In this document: piece by piece, positions 1 to 7,733 of the stretch | Position numbering within the stretch: position 1 is the stretch's first letter | Layout of the letters: each line of letters opens with the position of its first letter | Source: an uncultured Collinsella sp. | Lineage (GTDB): Bacteria > Actinomycetota > Coriobacteriia > Coriobacteriales > Coriobacteriaceae | Assembly: GCA_902496775.1 (NCBI GenBank) | Contig: CABVCF010000009.1 | Location: forward strand, 1 to 33,008 | Direction: 5' to 3' | DNA: 33,008 nucleotides | Program-made: the position numbers and the translations under genes | The notes under the pieces: model-generated | Seen by the model: only the letters and a program-made list of their open reading frames with translations | What the model was told of the DNA's origin: nothing | Databases searched by the model: none

Positions 1-2
1 TC

Positions 3-131
3 GGGCCTGGCCGGGCGGCACGGGTTAACTTTTCGCTCGGTCAGGTCCTGCGCAAGACGAAAGCCACATTAAGTGGCTTTCTTTGCGTGCGGAATCTACG
101 AAAAGTTAACCCGTGCCGCCCGGCCAGGCCC
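3..131. repeat. Long inverted repeat, 33-bp perfect arms, enclosing a second hairpin
   Basis: Positions 3-35 and 99-131 are exact reverse complements. The arm contains the palindrome GTTAAC. The 63-bp centre holds another hairpin, so the whole 129-bp unit can fold into one nested structure. The arms are GC-rich at the outside and AT-rich at the inside. No reading frame of convincing coding quality lies in it. It could be a bidirectional terminator, a miniature mobile element or a species-specific intergenic repeat. The sequence shows the fold but not the role. Confidence 0.85.
59..85 (+). terminator. Hairpin with short T-rich tail inside the long inverted repeat
   Basis: A 9-bp perfect stem (59-67 with 73-81) closes a 5-nt loop and is followed by the short pyrimidine tract CTTT. 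It would suit a gene entering from the left edge on the plus strand, but that gene lies outside the window. The T tract is short, so terminator function is only likely. Confidence 0.4.
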
Positions 132-148
132 TAGGTTTACTTACCTGC

Positions 149-169
149 CGCCAAGATGGCGTCTTGGCG
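149..169. repeat. Small intergenic hairpin
   Basis: CGCCAAGA at 149-156 pairs perfectly with TCTTGGCG at 162-169 across a 5-nt loop. It lies between the polA terminator and the long inverted repeat. There is no good T tract on either side. It may be a back-up terminator or part of the repeat cluster. Confidence 0.4.
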
Positions 170-197
170 TCTAGATACTTGGCTGATTTTTCGGAAT

Positions 198-231
198 GAA
201 GGGGGCTCCTTGTTGGCAAGGAGCCCCCTTC
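198..231 (-). terminator. Strong intrinsic terminator of polA
   Basis: A 15-bp perfect stem (198-212 with 217-231) has a 4-nt loop and lies 34 bp past the polA stop codon. Read on the minus strand it is followed by an A/T-rich stretch with five A then T residues. On the plus strand it is followed by TGCTTTTGG, so it could stop transcription both ways. Confidence 0.8.
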
Positions 232-265
232 TGCTTTTGGCTACTTTGGGGTTGTTAGTACGTCT

Positions 266-3016
266 TTATTTGGCATCGGCCCAGGTTATGCCGGTGCTGG
301 CTTCGGCGATCAACGGTACGCGGAGGTCCACTACGTGCTCCATGACGTCGCGGACCATCGCGGTGAGTGCCTCAACCTCATCCACTGGGCACTCAAAGTC
401 AAGTTCGTCGTGTACCTGCAGAATCATATGGGCGGCAAAGCCCTCTTCTTCCAGGCGGCGGCTTACGCGGGCCATCGCGATCTTGATGATGTCGGCCGCG
501 GTGCCCTGCATGGGGTGGTTCATGGCCGTGCGCTCGCCAAAGCCGCGGAGCTGTGGGTTTTTGGCCTTGAGCTCCGGAATATGACGCCGGCGACCGTACA
601 TGGTCTCGGCGTAGCCCGTCTGCTTGGCACGCGCCACCACGTTGTCGAGGAACGTACGCACGCCCGGGTAGGCCTCGTAGTAGCGATCAATCATATCGCG
701 CGCCTCGGCCATCGAGATATGCAGCGACTGCGACAGACCGTAGGCCTGCTGGCCGTACACGATGCCAAAGTTCACGGCCTTGGCGCGACTGCGCAGATCG
801 GGTGTCACCTCGGACACCGGCACGCCAAATACGCGCGCGGCCGTCTCGGCATGGAAGTCCTCACCCTCGTTAAAGGCACGTACCAGATGTTCATCACCCG
901 AAAGATGCGCCAGCAGACGCAGCTCGATCTGCGAGTAGTCCACCGCCAAAAAGACGCTGCCCTCGCCTGCCGAGAACGCCGTCTTGACGGTGCGGCCCAG
1001 CTCCGAGCGCGTCGGGATGTTCTGCAGATTGGGGTCGCTCGAAGACAGACGCCCCGTTGCCGTGATGGTCTGGTTGTACGTAGTGTGTACGCGACCGTCA
1101 CCGCGGCGCAGCGGACCTAGCGTGTCCAGATAGGTCGACTTAATCTTGGACTTCTCACGCCAGTCTAAAATCAGACGCACGATCTCGTGGTCGCGGGCAA
1201 GATCGCTCAACACCTTGGCGTTGGTCGAATAATAGCCGCGCTTAGTCTTCTTGAGGCCTTTGGTCGGAAGCCCCATAACGTCAAACAGCACATGCGAGAG
1301 CTGCATGGGACTGCCAATGTTAAAGGTCTCGTCACCCGCCAGGTCGCGAATACTGCGCTCGACCTCGGCAATCTGGGTCGCCAGACCCTCGGACAGACTG
1401 TGCAGGCGATCGGGGTCCACGAGCATGCCCGCGCGCTCCATCTTGGCAAGCACCGGCACAAGCGGCATCTCGATGCCATCGAACACGTTGACGGCGTTCT
1501 CGCGGGTCATGCGGTCGCGCAGCGGTGCGACCAGCGCCAGCGTCAAGGCCGCCGTACGGGCGGCGGGTGCAGGAGCGTCCTCGCCGGCACCCTCTGCACC
1601 GCGCGCCGCAGGCAGCGCCATCTGCAGATAGGTATCGGCCAGATACGCCTCATCGAACTCGGAGCGGTCGGAATCCAGTAGGTAGGCGGCAACCACGGTA
1701 TCGAAGATGCGCGTGGAATCGGCAGACAGCGGGTCCATGAGCTCGGGCTCAGAGGAATCGATAGGCGAAAGCTCATGCAGCAGCGCCTTCATATCCGGGC
1801 TCGCCACGCGGCCCTCCATAAACAGGCGCGCGAGCACGCCGGCAATCACGCCGTGGGCGAAGTTAAAGCCCTCAACCTCAGCCGCCGCACCGCCGTCGCC
1901 CTCCTCGAGCGCGAACAGGCCCTTGGACGTCGCCAGCCACAGCGTGCGCGTCAGTCCAAAGAGCGCGCCCTCTTCCTTGTCGTCGTCCACCACGGCAGCA
2001 ATCCACTCGCCGGCATCGATCGCGCGGGAGATCTCAGCCGCAACGGCACCAAGCGCGTCAGCATCGCCCGCGGCTGCGCGAACCATCGCAGGTATCTCAA
2101 ACACACTGGAGGCGGCAGCAGCCCCGCCCTCGCCGCCAATCAGCGCCAAGAAACGGTTCTGCATGGCGGTGATACCAAGCGTGCCCAGCGCCGCGGAAAC
2201 CTCATCGGCAGAATACGCCGGGAAGGACGTCGCCTCAAAATCGAGCTCAACGGGCGCATCGGTGCGGATGGTCGCGACCTTGCGGCTCAGCAGGGCATCG
2301 TCGATGTGTGCGCGCAGGTTTTCGCCCATCTTGCCCTTGACCTCGTCGGCATGTGCGATGACCTCGTCCAGGCTACCGTACTGCGCAATGAGCGCGCTCG
2401 CCTTTTTGGGGCCGATGCCCGGCACGCCGGGGATGTTATCGGACGTGTCGCCCTTCAGACCATAAAAATCGGGCACGAGCGCCGGCGTGATGCCGTGATA
2501 CAGATCGTCCACGCTCTCGGGCGTCATGATCGCCACGTCGGACAGGCCCTTGCGGGTCGAGACCACGTTGACGTGCTCGGTCACGAGCTGATACATGTCG
2601 CGGTCACCGGTCACCAGCAGCATGTCACAGCCGGCCTGCTCGCCCAGGCGCGCCATAGTGCCCAGGATGTCATCGCCTTCCCAGCCCTCGGACTGCAAGA
2701 TCGGCACGTTGAGCGCGGCGAGCAGCTCCTTAATCATGGGAAACTGCGCGTGCAGATCGGGGTCCATGGGCGGGCGCTGAGCCTTGTACTGCGGCAGCAT
2801 CTCCATGCGCACGCGCGGCTTGCCCTTGTCAAACGCCACAACAACGCCGTCGGGATTAAAGGCGTCAATCATCTTGAGGAACATATTCAAAAAGCCAAAA
2901 ATCGCGTTGGTGGGACGACCGTCCGGCGCGTTCATGGTCGGCGGCACGGCGTGGAAGGCGCGGTGCATGAGCGAGTTGCCGTCGATGACGGCAAAGGTAC
3001 GGCGCTTGTCAGACAT
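266..3016 (-). CDS. polA: DNA polymerase I
   Basis: Family A DNA polymerase of 916 aa for Okazaki-fragment maturation and repair synthesis. The N-terminal ~300 residues are a 5'-3' nuclease, with AVIDGNS, the acidic GWEGDDILG, VTGDRDMYQLV and the helix-hairpin-helix stretch DTSDNIPGVPGIGPKKA. The C-terminal polymerase shows motif A DYSQIELR (Asp ~693), the O-helix RSRAKAVNFGIVYG and motif C QVHDELDFE (His ~869, Asp ~870). The middle region lacks a clear DxE proofreading motif, so the 3'-5' exonuclease is probably inactive, as in several other bacterial Pol I enzymes (inference). A longer frame could begin at 3055. I chose ATG 3016 because GCGAGG stands 8 nt before it and the family's MSDKRxxFAVIDGNS-like start follows. 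It is divergent from the aminopeptidase gene and ends at the strong hairpin at 198-231. Confidence 0.97.
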   Translation of the reverse strand: MSDKRRTFAVIDGNSLMHRAFHAVPPTMNAPDGRPTNAIFGFLNMFLKMIDAFNPDGVVVAFDKGKPRVRMEMLPQYKAQRPPMDPDLHAQFPMIKELLAALNVPILQSEGWEGDDILGTMARLGEQAGCDMLLVTGDRDMYQLVTEHVNVVSTRKGLSDVAIMTPESVDDLYHGITPALVPDFYGLKGDTSDNIPGVPGIGPKKASALIAQYGSLDEVIAHADEVKGKMGENLRAHIDDALLSRKVATIRTDAPVELDFEATSFPAYSADEVSAALGTLGITAMQNRFLALIGGEGGAAAASSVFEIPAMVRAAAGDADALGAVAAEISRAIDAGEWIAAVVDDDKEEGALFGLTRTLWLATSKGLFALEEGDGGAAAEVEGFNFAHGVIAGVLARLFMEGRVASPDMKALLHELSPIDSSEPELMDPLSADSTRIFDTVVAAYLLDSDRSEFDEAYLADTYLQMALPAARGAEGAGEDAPAPAARTAALTLALVAPLRDRMTRENAVNVFDGIEMPLVPVLAKMERAGMLVDPDRLHSLSEGLATQIAEVERSIRDLAGDETFNIGSPMQLSHVLFDVMGLPTKGLKKTKRGYYSTNAKVLSDLARDHEIVRLILDWREKSKIKSTYLDTLGPLRRGDGRVHTTYNQTITATGRLSSSDPNLQNIPTRSELGRTVKTAFSAGEGSVFLAVDYSQIELRLLAHLSGDEHLVRAFNEGEDFHAETAARVFGVPVSEVTPDLRSRAKAVNFGIVYGQQAYGLSQSLHISMAEARDMIDRYYEAYPGVRTFLDNVVARAKQTGYAETMYGRRRHIPELKAKNPQLRGFGERTAMNHPMQGTAADIIKIAMARVSRRLEEEGFAAHMILQVHDELDFECPVDEVEALTAMVRDVMEHVVDLRVPLIAEASTGITWADAK

Positions 3017-3124
3017 ATTGAATACCTCGCTTTGGGCTGGGCACGGTTTGCTCACACCAGTTTACACGCTCCCCGCCCCGCGGCCACCGCACATCAGGCT
3101 TCCCTGCCGCCGTGAGCCCGCGCG

Positions 3125-3133
3125 TGATACGAT
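3125..3133 (+). promoter_or_regulatory. Putative extended -10 promoter of the aminopeptidase gene
   Basis: TGATACGAT fits the extended -10 form TGnTAnnAT, and would place the transcript start about 35-40 nt before the Shine-Dalgarno sequence. No convincing -35 is visible. The same nine bases occur upstream of the phosphate transporter at 12136, which supports a shared promoter element. Confidence 0.4.
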
Positions 3134-3182
3134 GGCTCACGGTACATCAACCAGCACGATCGATCCGAAAGGAGCCTGCGTC

Positions 3183-4580
3183 ATGGAGCGTCCCTGCGCA
3201 TGGAAAAAGTACACGCCACAGCAAGTCGAGGAGCTCGAGGAGCTTTGCCGCGGCTATAAGCAGTTTTTGAGCGAGAACAAGACCGAGCGCCTGTGCGTCA
3301 AGACCGGTATCAAGATGGCCGAGGAGGCGGGCTACGTCAATCTGGAGACCGTGATCGCCGAGGGCCGCGCGCTCAAGGCAGGCGACAAGGTGTACGCCGC
3401 CAACCACGGCAAGGACCTTATGCTCGTCAACCTGGGCACCGCCCCGCTCGAGCAGGGCTTTAACATCCTGGGCGCCCACGTGGACTCGCCGCGCCTGGAC
3501 CTTAAGCAGAACCCCGCTTTCGAGGCCGGCGACATGGCCTATCTCGACACGCACTACTATGGCGGCGTCAAGAGCTACCACTGGGTCGCTTCCCCGCTCG
3601 CACTCGTAGGCGTCATCTGCAAAAAGGACGGCACCACCGTCGACATCAACATCGGCGACAAGGCGGACGACCCGGTCTTTACCATCTCCGACCTGCTGAT
3701 TCACCTCTCGAGCGAGCAGATGGCCAAGCCCGCCAAGGATGCCGTCGATGCCGAGATCCTCGACGTGATCGTGGGCGGCCGCCCCGTCAAGTTTGACGAG
3801 GACGACAAGGACGCTCCCAAGGAGCCCGTCAAGCAGATGTTCCTGGATATCCTCAAGGAGCAGTACGACGTCGAGGAGGAGGACTTCCTCTCCGCCGAGA
3901 TTGAGGTCGTGCCCGCCGGCCCCGCCCGCGACATGGGCCTCGACCGCTCCATGATTCTGGGCTATGGCCACGACGATCGCGTCTGCGCCTATCCGTCCAT
4001 GCTCGCCCAGATCGACGTCGCCAACGTGGAGCGCACGAGCATCACACTCATCGTCGACAAGGAGGAGATTGGCTCCGTGGGTGCCACCGGCATGACGAGC
4101 CGCTTCTTCGAGAACACCGTCGCCGAGATCATGACGCTCGCCGGCGAGGATAGCCCGCTGGCCCTGCGCCGTGCACTCGCCCACAGCCGCATGCTCTCCT
4201 CCGACGTGTCCGCCGGCTTCGACCCGGGCTACGCCGGCAAGTTCGAAACCAAGAACGCAGCCTTCATGGGTCGCGGCCTGTGCTTCAACAAGTACACAGG
4301 CAGCCGCGGCAAGGGCGGTTCAAACGACGCCGACGCCGAGTACGTGGCCCTCGTCCGCGACATCATGGACGAGGCCGGCGTGGACTTCCAGACCTGCGAG
4401 CTCGGCCGCGTCAACGCGGGCGGCGGCGGCACCATCGCCTACATCATGGCCAAGTACGGCATGAACGTCATCGACTCCGGCGTTGCCGTCCTGTCCATGC
4501 ATGCCCTGTGGGAGGTCGCCAACAAGGCCGACATCTACGAGGCATATCGCGGCTACAAGGCCTTCATCGAGCGCGCCTAA
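3183..4580 (+). CDS. M18 family zinc aminopeptidase
   Basis: A cytoplasmic aminopeptidase of 465 aa in the M18 (aspartyl aminopeptidase) family, which removes N-terminal residues from peptides. The dinuclear metal site can be followed through the chain: GAHVDSPRLD (His99, Asp101), GHDDRVCAY (Asp264/265), VDKEEIGSVG (Glu294, Glu295), SSDVSAGFDP (Asp341) and a C-terminal SMHALWE (His440). GGGGTIAYIMAKYG at 413-426 is the usual glycine-rich segment. The reading frame is open 400 bp further upstream over polA, but ATG 3183 is preceded by AAAGGAG with 8-nt spacing, and homology begins there. No signal peptide is present. It is followed by yaaA after a 103-bp gap containing a large hairpin, so the two may be only partly co-transcribed. 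Substrate preference (Asp/Glu or broader) cannot be read from the sequence. Confidence 0.95.
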   Translation: MERPCAWKKYTPQQVEELEELCRGYKQFLSENKTERLCVKTGIKMAEEAGYVNLETVIAEGRALKAGDKVYAANHGKDLMLVNLGTAPLEQGFNILGAHVDSPRLDLKQNPAFEAGDMAYLDTHYYGGVKSYHWVASPLALVGVICKKDGTTVDINIGDKADDPVFTISDLLIHLSSEQMAKPAKDAVDAEILDVIVGGRPVKFDEDDKDAPKEPVKQMFLDILKEQYDVEEEDFLSAEIEVVPAGPARDMGLDRSMILGYGHDDRVCAYPSMLAQIDVANVERTSITLIVDKEEIGSVGATGMTSRFFENTVAEIMTLAGEDSPLALRRALAHSRMLSSDVSAGFDPGYAGKFETKNAAFMGRGLCFNKYTGSRGKGGSNDADAEYVALVRDIMDEAGVDFQTCELGRVNAGGGGTIAYIMAKYGMNVIDSGVAVLSMHALWEVANKADIYEAYRGYKAFIERA

Positions 4581-4594
4581 CCAACCCTTCATCA

Positions 4595-4668
4595 GTTGCG
4601 GTGAAATACGGACTAAACTGGCCCATACACGGCCAAAACAGACCGTATTCCACCGCAACTTCCTTTTT
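4595..4668 (+). terminator. 29-nt-arm imperfect hairpin with T tract before yaaA
   Basis: Arms 4595-4623 and 4631-4659 are reverse complements apart from a few mismatches, with a 7-nt loop. They are followed by TTCCTTTTT. It should end the aminopeptidase transcript. The yaaA Shine-Dalgarno begins only a few bases after the T tract, so it could also act as an attenuator for yaaA. The outer arm shares CCACCGCAA with the hairpins at 8579-8803. Confidence 0.65.
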
Positions 4669-4683
4669 GGCAGAGGAGAGTCC

Positions 4684-5493
4684 ATGCTGCAGGTCATCAT
4701 TTCGCCCGCCAAGCAGATGCGCGCGGCCCAAGATGCTTTTGAAGTCCTGGGCATTCCACCCTTTGTGCGCGAGACAGCTCGCCTCCACCGCGCACTGCTA
4801 GATATCGAGCGGAATGAAGGCAGCGGCGGCCTGCAGACCCTTTGGAACGTGAGCGACAGGCTGCTTACAACGTGCCTGGATACGCTTCACGAATTTATGC
4901 CCGTCCTGAACGATGCCGACCTCGCCTATCCCGATATCGCGCGTCGAATCTCCCCCGCCGTCATGTCCTACCACGGCATCCAATACCAAAGCATGGCGCC
5001 CGAGGTGATGGATTCCGCGCAGCTCGCATGGCTGCAAGACCATCTATGGATCCTCTCGGGCCTTTACGGATGCGTACGCCCCTTTCATGCCGTTGAACCG
5101 TATCGGCTGGAGATGGGCGCAAAGCTTGCCGTCGACGATGCCCGAGACCTCTACGCGTTTTGGGGCGACAAACTCGCACGGGTCATCGCTCCGGCAGGCT
5201 CCAACGCTACGATCGTCAACCTCGCCAGCGCGGAATACGCCAAAGCCGTTCTGCCCCGCCTCACCACCGATGTCACGGTCGTCACATGCCTCTTTGGCGA
5301 AGGCGTCCGCAACGGCAAGCCCATCCAGCGCTCGACCGCCAGCAAAAAGGCACGCGGCTCCATGGTGCGCTGGATGGCAGAAAACAAGCTCGAGGATGTA
5401 AGCGGGCTCACCGCGTTCGACGTTGGTTATCGTCACTTTCCCGAGCTTTCAAATAAAAACACTTTGGTCTTCCTGAACGAACAGGCCTTGTAG
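4684..5493 (+). CDS. yaaA: YaaA family peroxide stress protein (UPF0246)
   Basis: A cytoplasmic protein of 269 aa, close to the usual YaaA length of about 255-260. In Escherichia coli YaaA lowers free iron and protects DNA and proteins during hydrogen peroxide stress. Visible family marks are the N-terminal ISPAKQM, YHGIQYQSM near residue 100, the LSGLYGCVRPFHAVEPYRLEMG block in the middle, NLASAEYAKAV, and the C-terminal FDVGYRHFPELS. The start at 4684 follows a purine-rich GAGGAGAG with close spacing. It stands between a strong hairpin upstream and the convergent unknown membrane protein downstream, so it is probably a single-gene unit. No oxidative-stress operator could be identified. Confidence 0.93.
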   Translation: MLQVIISPAKQMRAAQDAFEVLGIPPFVRETARLHRALLDIERNEGSGGLQTLWNVSDRLLTTCLDTLHEFMPVLNDADLAYPDIARRISPAVMSYHGIQYQSMAPEVMDSAQLAWLQDHLWILSGLYGCVRPFHAVEPYRLEMGAKLAVDDARDLYAFWGDKLARVIAPAGSNATIVNLASAEYAKAVLPRLTTDVTVVTCLFGEGVRNGKPIQRSTASKKARGSMVRWMAENKLEDVSGLTAFDVGYRHFPELSNKNTLVFLNEQAL

Positions 5494-5533
5494 GACCACT
5501 GCTACTTTTGAATGTGCTGCCTAGGCACGGCGT

Positions 5534-6049
5534 CTATTTCGCCAAGCCGTCGGCTTTGGCAATTTCATTTGTCGAGCCGTCCTGATAGATAATCTTGACA
5601 TGCTCCACCTCGGATACCTTGACGCCCGACGGGGGCTCCAGGCGCCATTCCGTCAGCGCGATATCCATCGTCGTGGGCACATCCCCTTGATTTTTGAGTT
5701 TAACCGTAAGTGTTTTGAGCGCCGCATCAAACGTCACGCGTTCGATTTCCTCGCCAGGAATAGACCCGCCGCTCAGCTGCAGTTGCATAAACTCATCGCG
5801 CGGATACCAATAGTCGCCCGGCGCGGCAACGGTATTGCCGCCCGCGACCTTCACCGTCATGATCGGCAGGGCCTCGTCGGCCTCAAACTCCCAGGCAGCG
5901 CCGCCGCGACCGCCAAACGTCCAGATACAAAAGGCAATCACCAGCACGGCAAGCACCGCAAAACCAATCGCGACAAGGCCATGGTGCGCGCGGCTTTCCT
6001 CGGCCGATGCATCCCATTGCGTCTCCCGATATAGATGCTTGTCTTCCAT
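5534..6049 (-). CDS. Single-pass membrane-anchored protein of unknown function
   Basis: I do not recognise this 171-aa protein. It has a charged N-terminal ~23 residues, one strongly hydrophobic segment at about 24-45, and then a Gly/Arg turn. The remaining ~120-aa domain is acidic and predicted to be outside the cell. The outer domain alternates short hydrophobic and polar stretches (ERVTFDAALKTLTVKLKN, VKIIYQDGSTNEI), which suggests a small beta-sandwich. The start at 6049 is chosen because GGGAGGCGAAC precedes the ATG. The open frame continues to 7189 across thiC, but that part is only the shadow of thiC. It is divergent from thiC and convergent with yaaA. Nothing in the context reveals its job. 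Confidence 0.75.
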   Translation of the reverse strand: MEDKHLYRETQWDASAEESRAHHGLVAIGFAVLAVLVIAFCIWTFGGRGGAAWEFEADEALPIMTVKVAGGNTVAAPGDYWYPRDEFMQLQLSGGSIPGEEIERVTFDAALKTLTVKLKNQGDVPTTMDIALTEWRLEPPSGVKVSEVEHVKIIYQDGSTNEIAKADGLAK

Positions 6050-6099
6050 GTTCGCCTCCCCACAGGCACGCTCGTTGGCCCAATCGTACCCATTCAGGC

Positions 6100-6105
6100 T
6101 ATACT
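6100..6105 (+). promoter_or_regulatory. Putative -10 box of the thiC transcript
   Basis: TATACT lies about 16 bp before the first base of the TPP riboswitch, the right place for a start at the aptamer's 5' end. A TTGGCC at 19-bp spacing is a poor -35. The position is the main support. Confidence 0.5.
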
Positions 6106-6121
6106 TGAGCCCATTACATAA

Positions 6122-6213
6122 ACGGGGAGCTTGCAGGACGGGACGGCAGGCTGAGATTGGGCGCGCCCGCCCTGACCCGCAAACCTGATATGGGTAATGC
6201 CAACGAAGGGAGC
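6122..6213 (+). promoter_or_regulatory. TPP riboswitch (THI element)
   Basis: The conserved thiamine-box core is intact: GGGGAGC at the 5' side, GGCTGAGA (6149 on), a CCCTGACCC arm, ACCTGATATGGGTAATGCCA and CGAAGGGAGC at the 3' end. It binds thiamine diphosphate. The 3' strand of the closing stem carries AAGGGA, which is also the Shine-Dalgarno of thiC (start codon 6221), so ligand binding should hide the ribosome site. No separate terminator lies between aptamer and start codon, which points to control of translation initiation (inference). Confidence 0.95.
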
Positions 6214-6220
6214 CGTGCCA

Positions 6221-7553
6221 ATGAGCACACAGACCGAGCCCAAGCTCGTCACGCAAATCGACTTCGCCCGCGCCGGGCAGATTACGCCGCAGATGAAGGA
6301 AGTCGCCGAGCGCGAGCATCGCGACCCCGAGTACATCCGCGAGCGCGTGGCCGACGGCCGCATCGCCATTCCCGCCAACATCGTGCACATCAAAAAGGGC
6401 ATGCGCGCCTTTGGTGTCGGTGAGGGCCTGTCCACCAAGGTCAACGTCAACCTGGGCATCTCGGGCGACAAGGCCGATGCCGCCGAGGAATGGAAGAAGG
6501 TCAAGATTGCCGAGGACTTTGGCGCCGACGCCATCATGGACCTCTCCAACTCGGGCAAGACGCGCCAGTTCCGCCAGCAGCTCATCGACGAGACGCCGCT
6601 CATGGTGGGCACGGTGCCCATGTACGACGCCATCGGCTACATGGAAAAGCCGCTGGTCAAACTCACCAAGGAAGACCTGTTCGAGGTCGTGCGCGCGCAC
6701 GCCGAGGACGGCGTGGACTTTATGACCATCCACTGCGGCATCAACAAGTCGGTTACCAAGACCTTTAAGGAGACCGGCCGCCTCATGAACATCGTGAGCC
6801 GCGGCGGCTCGCTGCTGTTTGGCTGGATGGAGGTCACCGGTAACGAGAACCCCTTCTACGAGTACTTTGACGAGCTGCTCGAGATTTGCCACGAGTACGA
6901 CGTGACGATCTCGCTCGGCGACTCCTGCCGCCCGGGCTGCCTCTACGATTCCAACGACGCTACCGAGACCGCCGAGATGATCGAACTGGGCAAGCTGTGC
7001 AAGCGTGCCTGGGCCGCCGGCGTCCAGGTTATGGTCGAGGGTCCGGGCCACATGGCGCTCGACGAGATTGCCGCCAATATGAAGCTGCAGAAGCGTCTGT
7101 GCCACAACGCCCCGTTCTATGTGCTGGGGCCGCTGGTGACCGATATCGGCGTGGGCTACGACCACATCACCGCTGCCATCGGCGGCCATCTCCGCGAGCT
7201 CCGGCGCCGACTTTCTGTGCTACGTGACGCCCGCCGAGCACCTATGCCTGCCTAACGCCCAGGACGTGCTCGACGGCCTCATGGCCACTAAGATTGCCGC
7301 GCACGCCGCCGATATCGCCAAGAAGGTGCCCCACGCCCGCGACATGGACGACAAGATGGGCCAGGCGCGCCGCAAGCTCGACTGGGATGCCATGTGGAAG
7401 TGCGCTCTCGACCCGGTCACCGGTAAGAAGCGCTACGAGGAGTCCCCTGCCGCCACTGAGGGCACCTGCACCATGTGCGGCAAGATGTGTGCTGTCCGCA
7501 CCGTCAACAAGGTGTTCGAGGGCACGACGATCGATCTTGGCATGGAGGATTAG
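6221..7553 (+). pseudogene. thiC: thiC, phosphomethylpyrimidine synthase, broken by a 2-nt deletion
   Basis: ThiC is a radical-SAM enzyme that rearranges AIR into HMP-P, the thiamine pyrimidine. Frame 1 runs from 6221 for 322 codons and contains VNVNLGISGDK, MDLSNSGKTRQ, GVDFMTIHCGIN, SRGGSLLFGWM, SLGDSCRPGC and VMVEGPGHMALDE. At about 7184-7187 the frame is lost: the expected GGCGGCGCC reads GGCGGCC. The rest (ISASSGADFLCYVTPAEHLCLP through the C-terminal CTMCGKMC cluster ligands) continues in another frame to 7553. As written, translation stops at 7255 with 344 aa and lacks the iron-sulfur cysteines. Restoring two bases gives a normal 444-aa protein. It is either a true inactivating mutation or a sequencing error. 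An ATG at 6197 lies inside the riboswitch and was not taken as the start. The cysteine spacing CX2CX3C is one residue shorter than the CX2CX4C often quoted. Confidence 0.93.
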
Positions 7554-7646
7554 CCTTTACGAGGCAATCCAGCATGCCTGTTGCAACGCCCGACTATTGT
7601 TGACTTGTGAACAATTGCTTACATTTGCGTAAAGATTGCATCGCCC

Positions 7647-7681
7647 GCCCGGGTTCGGAATACAGCCGACCCGGGCATCTT
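7647..7681 (+). terminator. Likely terminator between thiC and thiD
   Basis: GCCCGGGT (7647-7654) pairs with ACCCGGGC (7669-7676), with extra CGG/CCG pairing inside, and is followed by ATCTTT. The T tract is short, so termination is probably partial. Confidence 0.5.
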
Positions 7682-7687
7682 TATAAT
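7682..7687 (+). promoter_or_regulatory. Putative -10 box (TATAAT) for thiD
   Basis: A perfect TATAAT sits just after the preceding hairpin and about 47 bp before the thiD start codon. No good -35 is visible at 16-18 bp. If real, thiD can be expressed without the thiC riboswitch. Confidence 0.4.
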
Positions 7688-7733
7688 GCGGGGTAAAAGA
7701 CCCATTTGAATCCGACCGGACAAGGGAGCGAAC

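Noticed and set aside
1775..3115. Plus-strand long frames opposite polA (also opposite pst, ftsZ and murD genes)
   Set aside because: Arg/His/Ala-rich antisense shadows with no ribosome sites or family motifs.
2784..3182. 133-residue upstream extension of the M18 aminopeptidase
   Set aside because: It reads through polA in antisense; homology and AAAGGAG support 3183.
6052..7189. Long minus-strand frame across thiC
   Set aside because: High-GC shadow of thiC; only 5534-6049 has a ribosome site and protein-like composition.
7590..7625. Possible Rex-type site or promoter around TTGACTTGTGAACAATTG before thiD
   Set aside because: Only one half-site fits (TTGTGAA) and the -10 at correct spacing is poor; TATAAT at 7682 is a better promoter candidate.
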